Below are positions 45,512-56,592 of a stretch of 64,000 nucleotides of DNA, in pieces. A program made the translations under genes and the position numbers. Location of the stretch: assembly GCF_021049245.1 (NCBI RefSeq), contig NZ_CP088020.1:1494001-1558000 (forward strand), in the 5' to 3' direction. Source of the DNA: Radiobacillus kanasensis. Lineage in GTDB: Bacteria > Bacillota > Bacilli > Bacillales > Amphibacillaceae. How positions within the stretch are numbered: position 1 is the stretch's first letter; each line of letters opens with the position of its first letter. A model generated the notes under the pieces. That model worked only from the letters and a program-made list of their open reading frames with translations, did no database searches and was not told the DNA's origin.

Positions 45512-47341
45512 ATGGCAGAGATACAGACACAACCAAAAGGAAAAAGCCATTTAAAGCGGTTCTTTTACCCTTTAGATCAATCCGTTGAGAAGCCTTTTAA
45601 CTGGGCACAAATGCTAAGGCTTCTTACATTTATTAAGCCTTATGCGAAAACATTACTCCCAGGAGCTATTATTGCGATGTTTGTCTCTACAATCATTCGT
45701 TTAATTGTTCCGATTATTATTGGGAAAATCGCCATTGATAAAGCTATTGCTAACGAAGATACAGGTATGCTCGTGACACTTGTCATCGTGATTTCTTGTT
45801 TATATTTACTCAGCTATGTCGGTAATACATTTCGAATTAAATGGGTAAATATCTTAGGGCAGAATGTCATTTATGACTTGCGGAAAAAATTATTCTCCCA
45901 CGTTCAGCGTTTATCGCATAACTTTTTTGATAAACGTTCTGCAGGGTCCATACTCGTTCGAATCCTGAACGACGTAAATTCCTTGCAAGAATTGTTTACG
46001 AACGGGATTATTAACTTGCTTATGGATACCGTGATGTTGATAGGGATTGTTGCGATCTTAATTGCTCTAAGTCCACCACTTGCGCTCGCGGTTATGATTA
46101 TTTTGCCGATTATGTTCTACATCTCTACTAAGCTAAGAAGAGATATAAGACGTTCTTGGCAACAAGTGCGGATTCAGAAGTCTCGTTTGAATTCGCACCT
46201 AAATGAAAGCATGCAAGGAATTCGTGTTACGCAATCCTTTTCTCAAGAAAGAGAGAATACAGAGTTTTTTGATGGAGTTAATACAGATAATTTTGAAACA
46301 GAGCGCTTAGCAACAAAGAAAAGTGCTTACTTCGGTCCATTTGTGGAAATGAGTAATGCCATTGGAACGGTTATCTTAATTTCGTTTGGCGCTCATTTAA
46401 TCATCACAGGAGAAATTTCAACAGGTACCTTTGTATCCTTTGCGTTCTTCCTAGGAATGTTCTGGGAACCGATTTCTAGATTAGGGCAAATATACAATCA
46501 GTTATTAATTGCAATGGCTTCCTCAGAGCGAATTTTTGAATTTCTAGATGAACAACCTAATGTACACGAAAAGAAAGATGCGAAAGTGTTCCAGGATATG
46601 AAGGGGAAAATTGAATTTGATCGTGTCCAATTCTCCTATAATGAAGACCGAATTGCGCTACATGAAATTTCGTTAGAGATGAAGGCAGGTACAACGGTCG
46701 CTTTAGTCGGTCATACTGGTTCAGGAAAATCGACGATTGCCAATCTTATCAGTCGTTTTTATGATCCAACAAAAGGGGCTGTCAAAATTGATGGTCACGA
46801 TCTAAAGGATATGAAAATCGATAGTTTAAGACAAAATATTAGTGTGGTACTACAAGATACATTTATCTTCAGTGGGACCATTATGGAAAACATTCGATTT
46901 GGAAGACCGGAAGCTTCGGATGAAGAAGTGATTGAAGCGGCAAAAGTAGTCGGTGCAGATGATTTCATTAAGCGTCTCGCCAACGGCTATAAGACGGAGG
47001 TAGAAGAGAGAGGGAATATTCTTTCTGCCGGTGAGCGTCAGTTATTGTCCTTTTCTCGAGCGTTGCTAGCCAATCCAAGAATTATTATTTTAGATGAGGC
47101 AACAGCAAGTATCGATACAGAGACTGAAGTGAAGATTCAGAAAGCACTACGGACCCTTCTTAAAGGTAGAACGGCTATCATGATTGCACACCGCCTTTCT
47201 ACGATTCGAGAAGCGGATAACATTATCGTGCTAGAGCACGGGAAAATATTAGAACAAGGAAATCACCATGAGCTTATGGATAAAAAAGGTGAATATTTCG
47301 ATTTAGTAAAAACACAGTTTGAAATGCTAGATGCGCTATAA
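45512..47341 (+). CDS. ABC exporter half-transporter (YknV/BmrD-like)
   Basis: 609 residues: a cytoplasmic N-terminal stretch of about 30 residues, six helices (about 35-340) and an ATPase domain. Walker A GHTGSGKS and Walker B IILDEATA with catalytic glutamate are intact, while the signature is LSAGERQ rather than LSGGQ. Together with the upstream half it would have one consensus and one degenerate ATP site. Lengths (584 and 609) are closest to YknU and YknV. The ATG follows AAGGGAGGG. Confidence 0.92.
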   Translation: MAEIQTQPKGKSHLKRFFYPLDQSVEKPFNWAQMLRLLTFIKPYAKTLLPGAIIAMFVSTIIRLIVPIIIGKIAIDKAIANEDTGMLVTLVIVISCLYLLSYVGNTFRIKWVNILGQNVIYDLRKKLFSHVQRLSHNFFDKRSAGSILVRILNDVNSLQELFTNGIINLLMDTVMLIGIVAILIALSPPLALAVMIILPIMFYISTKLRRDIRRSWQQVRIQKSRLNSHLNESMQGIRVTQSFSQERENTEFFDGVNTDNFETERLATKKSAYFGPFVEMSNAIGTVILISFGAHLIITGEISTGTFVSFAFFLGMFWEPISRLGQIYNQLLIAMASSERIFEFLDEQPNVHEKKDAKVFQDMKGKIEFDRVQFSYNEDRIALHEISLEMKAGTTVALVGHTGSGKSTIANLISRFYDPTKGAVKIDGHDLKDMKIDSLRQNISVVLQDTFIFSGTIMENIRFGRPEASDEEVIEAAKVVGADDFIKRLANGYKTEVEERGNILSAGERQLLSFSRALLANPRIIILDEATASIDTETEVKIQKALRTLLKGRTAIMIAHRLSTIREADNIIVLEHGKILEQGNHHELMDKKGEYFDLVKTQFEMLDAL

Positions 47342-47349
47342 ACGTAAAG

Positions 47350-47460
47350 GTTAGAACAAAATTGTTTTAATCTTAACAAAATCCGAACTAGGGTTCGAAA
47401 TTCTTTCAATAGAATCGAATCAGTTCGGATTTTTCATTTAGGTGCTTTTTAAATTTTGTT
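47350..47460 (+). repeat. dispersed intergenic repeat, family A, copy 3
   Basis: Family A again, directly after a gene stop: AACAAAATTGTTTTAATC, then AAATCCGAACTAGGGTTCGAA, TTCGAATC-like sequence, CAGTTCGGATTTTTC and GGTGCTTTTTA. The inverted repeat is better preserved than in the 16-kb copy. Confidence 0.72.
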
Positions 47461-47534
47461 ACTAATATATATATACTCCGAAGTAACGAAATAAGGATTC
47501 GTATATACTTTATCAAGTTGACTGATAATGCGGC

Positions 47535-47654
47535 GCTGCGGAAAAATACTCGCTTTCCGTGGGGAACGCCTCAGCCTCCTTCGCTCGCAAAGAACGCTCA
47601 CTGTGGGGTCTTCAACTGTTCCTTTCCCACAGGAGTCTCGCATTTTTCCGCAGC
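47535..47654. repeat. MITE-like element with perfect 13-bp terminal inverted repeats
   Basis: GCTGCGGAAAAAT (47535-47547) and ATTTTTCCGCAGC (47642-47654) are exact inverted repeats bounding 120 bp with no gene. The interior is GC-richer than its surroundings. Confidence 0.7.
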
Positions 47655-47750
47655 TTAGTACGGAGTTCTTTTCAAGTCAGAGGTGTTTCTTGGTCTACTT
47701 ATTTTATAGGTGTTAATAACCCACTATATTAGAAAATACCTACAAGCGTA

Positions 47751-47860
47751 GGCAGAATACGTAGACTCCAGCGGGAACAGCGCGAGCCGAAGATCCCGCA
47801 GGAAGTGGGGTTCTTCCGAGGAAGCTGAGGCCGTGCCCGCGGAAAGCGGAGTATTCTGCC
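47751..47860. repeat. MITE-like repeat, family B, intact copy
   Basis: GGCAGAATAC and GTATTCTGCC are exact 10-bp inverted repeats bounding 110 bp. The interior (CCGTGCCCGCGGAAAGCGGA) matches the opposite strand of 16180-16235 and the end after 16388. 47861-48240 shows no gene or other structure I can name. Confidence 0.72.
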
Positions 47861-48240
47861 GGAGCGTTGGCATTTAAATCACCACTTATGTCGCATTTTA
47901 TATCAACTATGAAAGAAGATTCACCCATAAAAAAACATACTAAGTATCCTGATCTGTAATTGTTCGCTCTAAAGGATCTATTCATTCAAAATGCAAACTG
48001 AAACATCAAAGAACTACATCGATTAGTATTAGCAAATAAGAAAGACAGTCTGTATTACAACTGGTAGGAATAGCATCGTATGGAAATCACTTTTGAGAAA
48101 CAGATTAATAACGAATGCTATGGTATTTCGATTTTGAATTTAATTACAAAATATGTAAGTCATCTCGGATTGTATAGATATCATGTGTTATTATAAAGTT
48201 GAAAGATTCCTTTGGATTTCAATAATGAAGGAGTGTTTAT

Positions 48241-48360
48241 ATGAAAAAAAGTTTATGGAAAAAGATATTAGGAATATTGGCTTTAATATTTGTAGGTTTG
48301 CTTGGTGGAGTAGGCGGTAGGCACGATCAATATGAAAAAGAAAAAAAAATTAATACTTAA
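48241..48360 (+). CDS. small membrane peptide (39 aa)
   Basis: A basic start (MKKSLWKK), one hydrophobic glycine-rich helix (ILGILALIFVGLLGGVGG) and a charged tail. The ATG follows GAAGGAGTG at good spacing, and a hairpin terminator follows the stop. No family recognised. Confidence 0.55.
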   Translation: MKKSLWKKILGILALIFVGLLGGVGGRHDQYEKEKKINT

Positions 48361-48361
48361 T

Positions 48362-48385
48362 AAGGGGGGAATCCCCCTTTTTTAA
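48362..48385 (+). terminator. terminator after the 39-aa peptide gene
   Basis: AAGGGGG and CCCCCTT stem with a short loop, followed by TTTT. Confidence 0.75.
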
Positions 48386-48566
48386 GTTTAGAATACAATC
48401 TGACCATTTGTACTTGTTACTCTGTTTTCTACGCGGTTATACCATTTAATTTTGTCCGATTCTCTTTTAACCTCGTGGCTAGCGACATGATTGAATTATC
48501 CTTCCTTTATCATTTTAAGTTTGATATTCTATTAGTACGCACTACACTTAAGATGGAGGCAATCCA

Positions 48567-49235
48567 ATGAAAAGAGAATTCGCAGTAATCGGGCTAGGTC
48601 GTTTCGGAGGAAGCATATGTCAAGAATTAAGTAAGGAAGGCATGGACGTGCTAGCTATCGACATTGATGAAGATAAAGTAAATGAGTTTAAAAATGTTGC
48701 TTCACACGCAGTTATTGCTGATACAACAGATGAAAAAGTATTAAAAGAAATAGGGATACGTAATATCGATCATGTCATTGTTGCGATTGGGGATAACATC
48801 CAAGCTAGTATTTTAACAACTCTTATGTTAAAGGAATTAGGGATTAAAAAAATTACCGTAAAGGCACAAAATGATTATCATGAAAAAGTATTACGAAAAA
48901 TTGGGGCAGACCAAGTCGTTCATCCGGAACGGGATATGGGAAAACGTATTGCCCATAGCATTATTTCTAACAATATTCTGGATCATTTAGAGCTATCCGA
49001 CGATCATAGTATTGTAGAGGTAAAAGCAGGAAAGAAAATGAGTGGAAGATCTTTAATCGATTTAGATATTCGTGCTCAATATGGTTGTAACGTTGTCGCT
49101 ATTAAAAAAGATAAAGAAATCAATGTATCTCCAATGGCAACGGTAGTCATTGAAGAAGAGGATGTCTTGATTGTGATAGGGTCAGATATCGATATATCCA
49201 GGTTCGAGAAAAACTTGGTAGTAGACGAAGATTAA
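48567..49235 (+). CDS. ktrC: potassium channel regulatory subunit KtrC
   Basis: 222 residues: an RCK_N Rossmann domain (GLGRFGGSICQELSKEG, acidic strand-2 end AIDIDEDK) and an RCK_C domain (about 140-220). These rings bind ATP/ADP, and the C-domain binds c-di-AMP, to gate a KtrB/KtrD channel. Placement directly before rnjA identifies it as KtrC (YkqB); its channel partner is not adjacent, as in B. subtilis. The ATG follows GATGGAGG. Confidence 0.92.
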   Translation: MKREFAVIGLGRFGGSICQELSKEGMDVLAIDIDEDKVNEFKNVASHAVIADTTDEKVLKEIGIRNIDHVIVAIGDNIQASILTTLMLKELGIKKITVKAQNDYHEKVLRKIGADQVVHPERDMGKRIAHSIISNNILDHLELSDDHSIVEVKAGKKMSGRSLIDLDIRAQYGCNVVAIKKDKEINVSPMATVVIEEEDVLIVIGSDIDISRFEKNLVVDED

Positions 49236-49267
49236 AAAACTCGGCAGAGCGAATCTGCCGAGTTTTT
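49234..49267. terminator. bidirectional terminator
   Basis: AAAAACTCGGCAG and CTGCCGAGTTTTT form a 13-base stem between convergent ktrC and rnjA. Confidence 0.88.
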
Positions 49268-49269
49268 CA

Positions 49270-50937
49270 TTATACTTCCATGATGATAGGTAGAATCATT
49301 GGTTTTCTTTTTGTTTTCTCAAACAAGAATGGTGCAATTGTATCCGTAATTTCGTTTTTAATTTCAGACCATTGGGTCGTTCTTCTTTCCATGACTTTAT
49401 GGAGGTGAGAAGAAACAATCTTCTGTGCTTCATTGATTAAGTCTTCAGACTCTCTCATGTACACGAATCCTCTTGAAATAATGTCAGGACCTGACGCAAT
49501 CTTAAATTCCTTCATGTTAATGCTTACGACTACAATGACAAGCCCTTCCTCAGAAAGAATGCGACGATCACGTAACACGATGTTTCCGATATCCCCAATA
49601 CCACTTCCATCTACATAGACAGAACCGGATGGGATTTTTCCTGCTATCATCGCACTGTCTTTTCCAAGTGCTAAAACATCCCCATTGTCCATCACAAAGG
49701 AATTACTAGGATCAATATCACATGATTCAGCGAGTTTCGTATGCTCTTTAAGCATTCGATACTCCCCGTGAATCGGCATGAAGTACTTTGGTTGAATCAA
49801 TCGAAGCATTAGTTTTTGCTCTTCTTGACTTCCGTGACCAGAGGTATGAATGTCATTCAGTTTTCCGTGGATGACATCAGCACCTGCACGATAAAGCATG
49901 TTAATAATCTTACTTACACTAACCGTATTACCAGGGATTGGAGAGGAGGAAAATACGACTGTATCACCAGGAATCATTTGAATTTGACGGTGAGTACCGT
50001 TGGCAATACGAGATAGAGCTGCCATTGGCTCACCTTGAGAACCTGTACACAATATCGTAACTTCGTGTGCCGGTAAGCGATTAATCTGTTGTGCATCAAT
50101 AAAGGTATCTTTCGGAGCTTGAATATAGCCTAACTCCTGACCTAACGTAATAGCAGCTTCCATACTACGTCCAAAGACAGCCACTTTACGATTGTGGCGA
50201 ACGGCTGCTTCTACGACCTGTTGTAATCTGTAGATGTTTGATGCAAAGGTTGCAAAGATTAATCGACCAGTGATTCTTGTGAAAATGTCGTTGATGCTGT
50301 CCCCAACGATTCGTTCCGACATGGTGAAACCAGGTACTTCACTATTCGTACTATCTGATAATAAACAAAGAACGCCTTCTTTTCCGATTTCCGCCATTTT
50401 TGTAATGTTGGCAGGTTCTCCAACGGGAGTAAAGTCGAATTTAAAGTCACCTGTGTGTACGATATTTCCAGGTGGTGTCTTTACGACGACCCCAAAGGAA
50501 TCCGGTATGCTATGTGTTGTTCTAAAAAATGCTACTGATGTTTTACGGAATTTAATGATGTCGTCCTCTTGAACAATGTTTAAGGTCGCATTCCGTAAAA
50601 GACCATGCTCGTCTAGTTTATTCTTAATTAATCCAATCGCAAGTTTTCCAGCATAAATAGGGATATTGAGCTGACGAAGAAGGTAAGGGATTCCTCCGAT
50701 ATGGTCTTCGTGTCCGTGTGTCACAATTAACCCTTTAATTTTGTCTTGGTTTTGCACAAGGTAAGAGTAGTCAGGAATAACGTAATCGATTCCAAGTAAT
50801 TCGTCCTCTGGGAACTTAATACCAGCATCAATCAAGATGATTTCATCTTGGAATTGAACACCGTACGTATTTTTCCCAATCTCACCGAGTCCTCCTAGTG
50901 CAAATACAGCTGTTTGATCGTTCTTCACAAACTTCAT
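49270..50937 (-). CDS. rnjA: ribonuclease J1
   Basis: 555 residues, the usual RNase J1 length. A metallo-beta-lactamase core with [14 protein letters not shown] (near residue 74), the beta-CASP domain, and a C-terminal domain. It has 5'-to-3' exo- and endonuclease activity and is central to mRNA turnover. It starts three bases after the rpoY stop, the conserved rpoY-rnjA pair. Confidence 0.97.
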   Translation of the reverse strand: MKFVKNDQTAVFALGGLGEIGKNTYGVQFQDEIILIDAGIKFPEDELLGIDYVIPDYSYLVQNQDKIKGLIVTHGHEDHIGGIPYLLRQLNIPIYAGKLAIGLIKNKLDEHGLLRNATLNIVQEDDIIKFRKTSVAFFRTTHSIPDSFGVVVKTPPGNIVHTGDFKFDFTPVGEPANITKMAEIGKEGVLCLLSDSTNSEVPGFTMSERIVGDSINDIFTRITGRLIFATFASNIYRLQQVVEAAVRHNRKVAVFGRSMEAAITLGQELGYIQAPKDTFIDAQQINRLPAHEVTILCTGSQGEPMAALSRIANGTHRQIQMIPGDTVVFSSSPIPGNTVSVSKIINMLYRAGADVIHGKLNDIHTSGHGSQEEQKLMLRLIQPKYFMPIHGEYRMLKEHTKLAESCDIDPSNSFVMDNGDVLALGKDSAMIAGKIPSGSVYVDGSGIGDIGNIVLRDRRILSEEGLVIVVVSINMKEFKIASGPDIISRGFVYMRESEDLINEAQKIVSSHLHKVMERRTTQWSEIKNEITDTIAPFLFEKTKRKPMILPIIMEV

Positions 50938-50940
50938 CGG

Positions 50941-51150
50941 TTATGCGGACTCCACAACAAAATCTTCAGAAGTCTTTTCATACTCTAAATGAGCTTCATC
51001 TAGCTGCTGGATAAATTCGATATTTATATTGCGATCTACTAGCGATTTACGTACTTGTCTTTCCGTTTCAGCTTCTATATATAAGCTTTTCGTTCGTTCA
51101 CGTACAGGAACTTCCGATGGAACTTCCTGATACAAAACTTTAAATATCAT
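50941..51150 (-). CDS. rpoY: RNA polymerase epsilon subunit
   Basis: 69 residues: [25 protein letters not shown] and the [19 protein letters not shown] segment match RpoY (YkzG, DUF1447), a small subunit bound at the RNA polymerase jaw. The ATG follows AGGAGAGAG. It is co-transcribed with rnjA. Confidence 0.95.
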   Translation of the reverse strand: MIFKVLYQEVPSEVPVRERTKSLYIEAETERQVRKSLVDRNINIEFIQQLDEAHLEYEKTSEDFVVESA

Positions 51151-51233
51151 GTGTCTCTCTCCTTTTTCTGTTCAAAAAATATCAGTTAACATAGCATGTT
51201 TATTATCAGTTCTCATATCACGGTACGAATAGA

Positions 51234-51323
51234 TTAGTCATTTTCACAAGTACTAGGCACACGTTTTTGTCCTAATAAGTCTTTCCAGCGTTTTCTAAGC
51301 TTTTCTTTTAATCGTTTTAACAT
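51234..51323 (-). CDS. very small basic peptide (29 aa)
   Basis: MLKRLKEKLRKRWKDLLGQK followed by a short polar tail: an amphipathic, strongly basic helix. The ATG follows AAAGGAGC at a somewhat long spacing (about 10 bases). It lies upstream of rpoY in the same direction. No family recognised. Confidence 0.4.
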   Translation of the reverse strand: MLKRLKEKLRKRWKDLLGQKRVPSTCEND

Positions 51324-51614
51324 TATTTCTTACAGCTCCTTTCCTTATACACGAAGAAAAGCAACAAAAAACGAATCACCGATCCAATCCCTCTTACTAA
51401 CAGTATAGTATGATTTGGTAATTTTTGAAATAGATTAGCCCTTAAGAATTTTATTTTTTCATTATTTATAGATGGACTGTACCTCGTCAAATCGTTTCTG
51501 GTCCGCATTTCTACAATATTTTAACCTTGTTTTTTTCGTAATTTCATGTGATGATATTTTTTACGAAATGAGATTTCTTTATTCGAATAATGGGATAAAA
51601 GGAGAGGAACGGAC

Positions 51615-52403
51615 ATGAAGCATAAAATAGTCTTTTTTGATATAGATGGAACGTTAGTGAATCATAATAAAGAGATTCCTGTAGAAACCATCGAGGCTGT
51701 CAAACAATTAAAGCAAAATGGCGTGTATGTGGCCATCGCGACGGGAAGAGCGCCATTCATGTTTGAAGATATAAGAGAAATGTTAGGGATTGATTCGTAT
51801 GTGAGTTTTAATGGACAATTTGTTGTGTTTGAGGGGGAAGTTGTTTATAAAAATCCTCTTACTCCATCACGCGTCGAAGAACTTTCCGAAATGGTAAATG
51901 AACGAGGGCAATCTATCGTCTATATGAATCATGTTGAAATGAAAGCCACGAAGCATGATGATAAGTTTACAGAAGAGGCTTTACATAGTTTGAAGTTTAG
52001 TTACCCAGAGGTAGATCCTGATTTCTATAAGAAAACGGAAATATATCAATCCTTATTATTTTGTGAGAAAGAAGAGGAGTATCAAAACCTTTATAAAGAT
52101 CTCCGATTCGTTCGATGGCACGAATACTCCTGCGATGTGTTACCAGAAGGTGGCTCCAAAGCAGTAGGTGTTGAAAAACTTATCGAAGCTAGCGGATTGC
52201 GAATAGAAGATAGTTTTGCATTTGGGGACGGATTGAACGATATGGAGATGATTCAACACGTTGGTACCGGAGTGGCAATGGGAAATGCGATTCCAGCGTT
52301 AAAAGAGGTTGCAGATTATGTGACGGAAGATGTAGATAATGCAGGTTTATATAAAGGATTAGTTCATTTCGGACTTTTAAAAGAAGAAAAGAGCGGACAG
52401 TAA
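51615..52403 (+). CDS. ykrA: Cof-type HAD hydrolase (YkrA-like)
   Basis: 262 residues. Nucleophile motif FFDIDGTLVN (near residues 7-16), ATGRAP, and the late FGDGLNDMEM metal motif define a type IIB HAD phosphatase. Likely substrates are sugar or flavin phosphates, not known for YkrA. The ATG follows AAAGGAGAGG. It lies between rpoY/rnjA and defB as in B. subtilis. Confidence 0.9.
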   Translation: MKHKIVFFDIDGTLVNHNKEIPVETIEAVKQLKQNGVYVAIATGRAPFMFEDIREMLGIDSYVSFNGQFVVFEGEVVYKNPLTPSRVEELSEMVNERGQSIVYMNHVEMKATKHDDKFTEEALHSLKFSYPEVDPDFYKKTEIYQSLLFCEKEEEYQNLYKDLRFVRWHEYSCDVLPEGGSKAVGVEKLIEASGLRIEDSFAFGDGLNDMEMIQHVGTGVAMGNAIPALKEVADYVTEDVDNAGLYKGLVHFGLLKEEKSGQ

Positions 52404-52420
52404 TTTCTGTTCGCTCTTCT
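52386..52420. terminator. bidirectional terminator
   Basis: GAGCGGACAG and CTGTTCGCTC form a ten-base stem with one wobble between convergent ykrA and def; it overlaps the 3' end of ykrA. Confidence 0.8.
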
Positions 52421-52423
52421 TCA

Positions 52424-52987
52424 TTATTCTTCGTCTTGGTCGACGGAATGTGAGTTTTCTGGTACGGCGAATGGATTTTGTTTGTTGATGTGGTCAAAAA
52501 ACATTACACCATTAAGGTGGTCGATTTCATGTTGGAATACGATGGCTGCATAGTTTCGTAACCGAAGCTTCAGCTCATTTCCTTCCAAATCTGTTGCTTT
52601 CACCGTGATCTTGGCGTAGCGCGGAACATAACCGGGAATATCTCGGTCGACGGATAAGCAACCTTCACCTGTCGATAAATAGGCTTGTTCTACAGAATGG
52701 CTAATAATTTTTGGGTTAAATAAACCGTAAGAATACTCTTTCCCATCAAAATCTTGAAAATGGACAGCGATCATCCGTTTTGATAATCCAATTTGCGGGG
52801 CTGCTAAGCCAACACCAGGTCGCAGACCGTACTTGGAGGCAATCGCATCGTCTTGACTATTTTTCAGATAGGTTAACATCTCTTTTAAGGTCTCTTGATT
52901 TTCTTCGGATGCCGGCAAAGTTACTTCTTCCGCAACTTTATATAAGATTGGATGATCTTCACGGACGATATCCTTCATTGTAAACAT
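52424..52987 (-). CDS. def: peptide deformylase
   Basis: 187 residues. All three motifs are intact: [16 protein letters not shown] and QHEIDHLNG, giving the metal ligands Cys and two His. It removes the formyl group from nascent proteins. This is the DefB (YkrB) position of B. subtilis. ATG 52987 is eight bases after AGGAG; a GTG at 52996 directly abuts that site. Confidence 0.95.
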   Translation of the reverse strand: MFTMKDIVREDHPILYKVAEEVTLPASEENQETLKEMLTYLKNSQDDAIASKYGLRPGVGLAAPQIGLSKRMIAVHFQDFDGKEYSYGLFNPKIISHSVEQAYLSTGEGCLSVDRDIPGYVPRYAKITVKATDLEGNELKLRLRNYAAIVFQHEIDHLNGVMFFDHINKQNPFAVPENSHSVDQDEE

Positions 52988-53216
52988 ATTCTTCACTCCT
53001 AAAAATTCTCATCGTTTTAATGGCAATTAGTTTAACATAACACATAGGTAATAGGATAGAAAAAACATATCAGGGCATGAATAGGGCTTGTATTACATAT
53101 ATATAACCGAAGAGAAGGAGAACTGCAAACCTACCTTTAGTTTATGTTATAATATTGAAATGTTGCCTAATCAAGCATCGTAATTGCACATTCAGCAGGT
53201 GTTAGGAGGAACGAAA

Positions 53217-53870
53217 TTGAAATATGTGAAAGTCTTAGGATTGTTTCTGTTACTAATGGCTCTAGTAGCTTGTAATGGGGAATCAACTACCGAGAAAATG
53301 TTCACACACATGGAAGAAGCAGTTAAACTAGAGAACACCTTTACGAAACAGCAGGACCCACTTGTAGAGCTAGAGGAAAAAGAAAGTGAGCTTTACAAGC
53401 AAATTATTGATTTAAGTATGGATGAGTTCGAGCAAATGAAAGACTTGGCAAGCCAAGCCTTAGACATTATTGATAAACGAGAAGAAATTATTCAGAAAGA
53501 AAAGGAAAGTATAGAAGCTTCTAAAGAAGAATTTGATAAAATAAAACCACTTATAAAAGAATTGAAAGAAGAAAAGCTTCAAAAAACAGCCACCCAAATG
53601 TACGAAATCATGGATAAGCGTTATCAAGCATACTTAAGCTTACACAGTGCTTATCAGGAAGCTCTAAAAAAGGATAAAATGCTATACTCTTTATTCCAAA
53701 AGAAAGAATTAAGAGAGGATGAGTTAAGAAAACAGGTAGAATCCGTTAATGAGAGCTACGATAAAGTATTAGAGGCTAACGATTCCTTCAATCAATTTAC
53801 GGACGAGTACAATAAGTTGAAAGAAGAATTTTATAAACAGTCAGATCTAGATATAGAGATAAGTGAGTAA
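53217..53870 (+). CDS. ykyA: YkyA-like lipoprotein
   Basis: 217 residues: signal peptide with lipobox LVAC (near residue 18), then almost entirely charged coiled-coil helices (KIEEKESELYKQIIDLS-type heptads from 30 to 210). The YkyA family is described as a putative cell-wall-binding lipoprotein. The TTG start is seven to eight bases after AGGAGG. The place between defB and pdhA matches B. subtilis. Confidence 0.85.
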   Translation: MKYVKVLGLFLLLMALVACNGESTTEKMFTHMEEAVKLENTFTKQQDPLVELEEKESELYKQIIDLSMDEFEQMKDLASQALDIIDKREEIIQKEKESIEASKEEFDKIKPLIKELKEEKLQKTATQMYEIMDKRYQAYLSLHSAYQEALKKDKMLYSLFQKKELREDELRKQVESVNESYDKVLEANDSFNQFTDEYNKLKEEFYKQSDLDIEISE

Positions 53871-53873
53871 TGA

Positions 53874-53902
53874 ATACCTCCGAGAAATCGGGGGTATTTT
53901 GT
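53874..53902 (+). terminator. terminator after ykyA
   Basis: ATACCTCCGA and TCGGGGGTAT pair with one wobble, followed by TTTTG. Confidence 0.75.
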
Positions 53903-54100
53903 ATTTATAAATAAAGGTCCCCCTATAAAAAGTGGCATATTTGTCAAGAATACTTAAAAGGACTACGTGCAGTTCCCATGCTATTTCTGCGATTCCTGTG
54001 ACATGAAAAAGTTGGATTTTTGTAGAAAAGCCTTTTTAACAGAGGGATTTGTACTAATACAGACTGTGATTATTTTTGAAACAGTTATAGAATAGGAGTA

Positions 54101-54120
54101 TTGTGTAAGGGTTTACACAA
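54101..54120. promoter_or_regulatory. palindromic candidate operator upstream of pdhA
   Basis: TTGTGTAAGGGTTTACACAA is a perfect 8-4-8 inverted repeat about 380 bases before pdhA. It lies in a 630-base leader/promoter region (53871-54501) that has no gene. It resembles redox-repressor (Rex-like) half sites TTGTG/CACAA but is two bases too long for the usual Rex operator. Confidence 0.4.
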
Positions 54121-54231
54121 TATTAGTTCTGTTATCCTTTCAGTTAAAGTGTTTGACCTTTTCTATAACTATGAGATAAACTAAGTACAGGATGAAAATT
54201 GTACCATTACTTTTTACTGAATCGTATGTAA

Positions 54232-55584
<1,353 letters not shown>

Positions 55585-55587
55585 ACC

Positions 55588-56565
55588 ATGGCACAAATGA
55601 CGATGATTCAAGCTATTACTGATGCGCTACGTACGGAGCTTAAAAATGATGAGAATGTGCTAGTCTTCGGCGAAGATGTTGGTCAAAATGGTGGGGTATT
55701 CCGTGCAACGGAAGGTCTACAGCAAGAATTTGGAGAAGATCGTGTTTTTGATACGCCACTTGCTGAATCTGGCATAGCTGGTATTTCACTTGGGTTAGCT
55801 CTTCAAGGATACCGTCCGGTTCCAGAGATTCAATTCTTTGGTTTCGTATATGAAGCAATGGATGCAATTAGTGGTCAAATTGCTCGTATTCGCTATCGTT
55901 CTGGCGGAACACAAAACGCACCAATCACGATTCGTTCTCCATTTGGTGGTGGTGTACACACACCAGAATTACACGCGGATTCACTAGAAGGATTAGTTGC
56001 TCAACAACCTGGTTTAAAGGTAGTCATTCCATCTACTCCTTATGATGCGAAAGGATTACTGATTTCCTCTATCCGAGATAATGATCCGGTTGTATTCCTT
56101 GAGCACATGAAATTGTACCGTTCTTTCCGTGACGAAGTACCAGAAGAAGAGTACTCAATCGAATTAGGAAAAGCAGATGTGAAAAGAGAAGGAAGCGACG
56201 TAACTATTGTAGCTTATGGTGCAATGGTTCACTCTGCCCTAAAAGCAGCGGAAGAGCTAGAAAAAGATGGTGTTCAAGCAGAAGTGATTGACCTTCGCAC
56301 AGTAATGCCAATTGACTTTGATACCATTTTAGAGTCGGTGAAAAAGACAAATCGTGTAGTTGTCGTACAAGAAGCACAGCGTCAAGCCGGTATGGCTTCT
56401 CATATCGTGGCAGAAATTCAAGAGCGTGCTATTCTTCATTTGGAAGCACCAGTACTTCGTGTAGCTGCTCCTGATACGGTTTATGCCTTTACTCAAGCAG
56501 AAGAAGTTTGGTTGCCAAACTATAACGACATCATCGAACGTGTTAACCAAGTTATTAACTTTTAA
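55588..56565 (+). CDS. pdhB: pyruvate dehydrogenase E1 beta subunit
   Basis: 325 residues with the transketolase pyrimidine-binding and C-terminal domains ([19 protein letters not shown]; later [14 protein letters not shown]). It forms the E1 heterotetramer with PdhA. The ATG lies three bases after the pdhA stop, with AAGGAG inside the end of pdhA. Confidence 0.97.
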   Translation: MAQMTMIQAITDALRTELKNDENVLVFGEDVGQNGGVFRATEGLQQEFGEDRVFDTPLAESGIAGISLGLALQGYRPVPEIQFFGFVYEAMDAISGQIARIRYRSGGTQNAPITIRSPFGGGVHTPELHADSLEGLVAQQPGLKVVIPSTPYDAKGLLISSIRDNDPVVFLEHMKLYRSFRDEVPEEEYSIELGKADVKREGSDVTIVAYGAMVHSALKAAEELEKDGVQAEVIDLRTVMPIDFDTILESVKKTNRVVVVQEAQRQAGMASHIVAEIQERAILHLEAPVLRVAAPDTVYAFTQAEEVWLPNYNDIIERVNQVINF

Positions 56566-56592
56566 TGAAAACTGAGACGGGAGGTATTACAA

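Noticed and set aside
51323..51508. 61-codon minus-strand ORF between the 29-aa peptide gene and ykrA
   Set aside because: No ribosome site, and it fills the divergent promoter region.
54101..54120. Assignment of the pdh palindrome as a true Rex operator
   Set aside because: Total length is 20 rather than the usual 18 bases and I see no rex gene nearby; kept only as a candidate operator.
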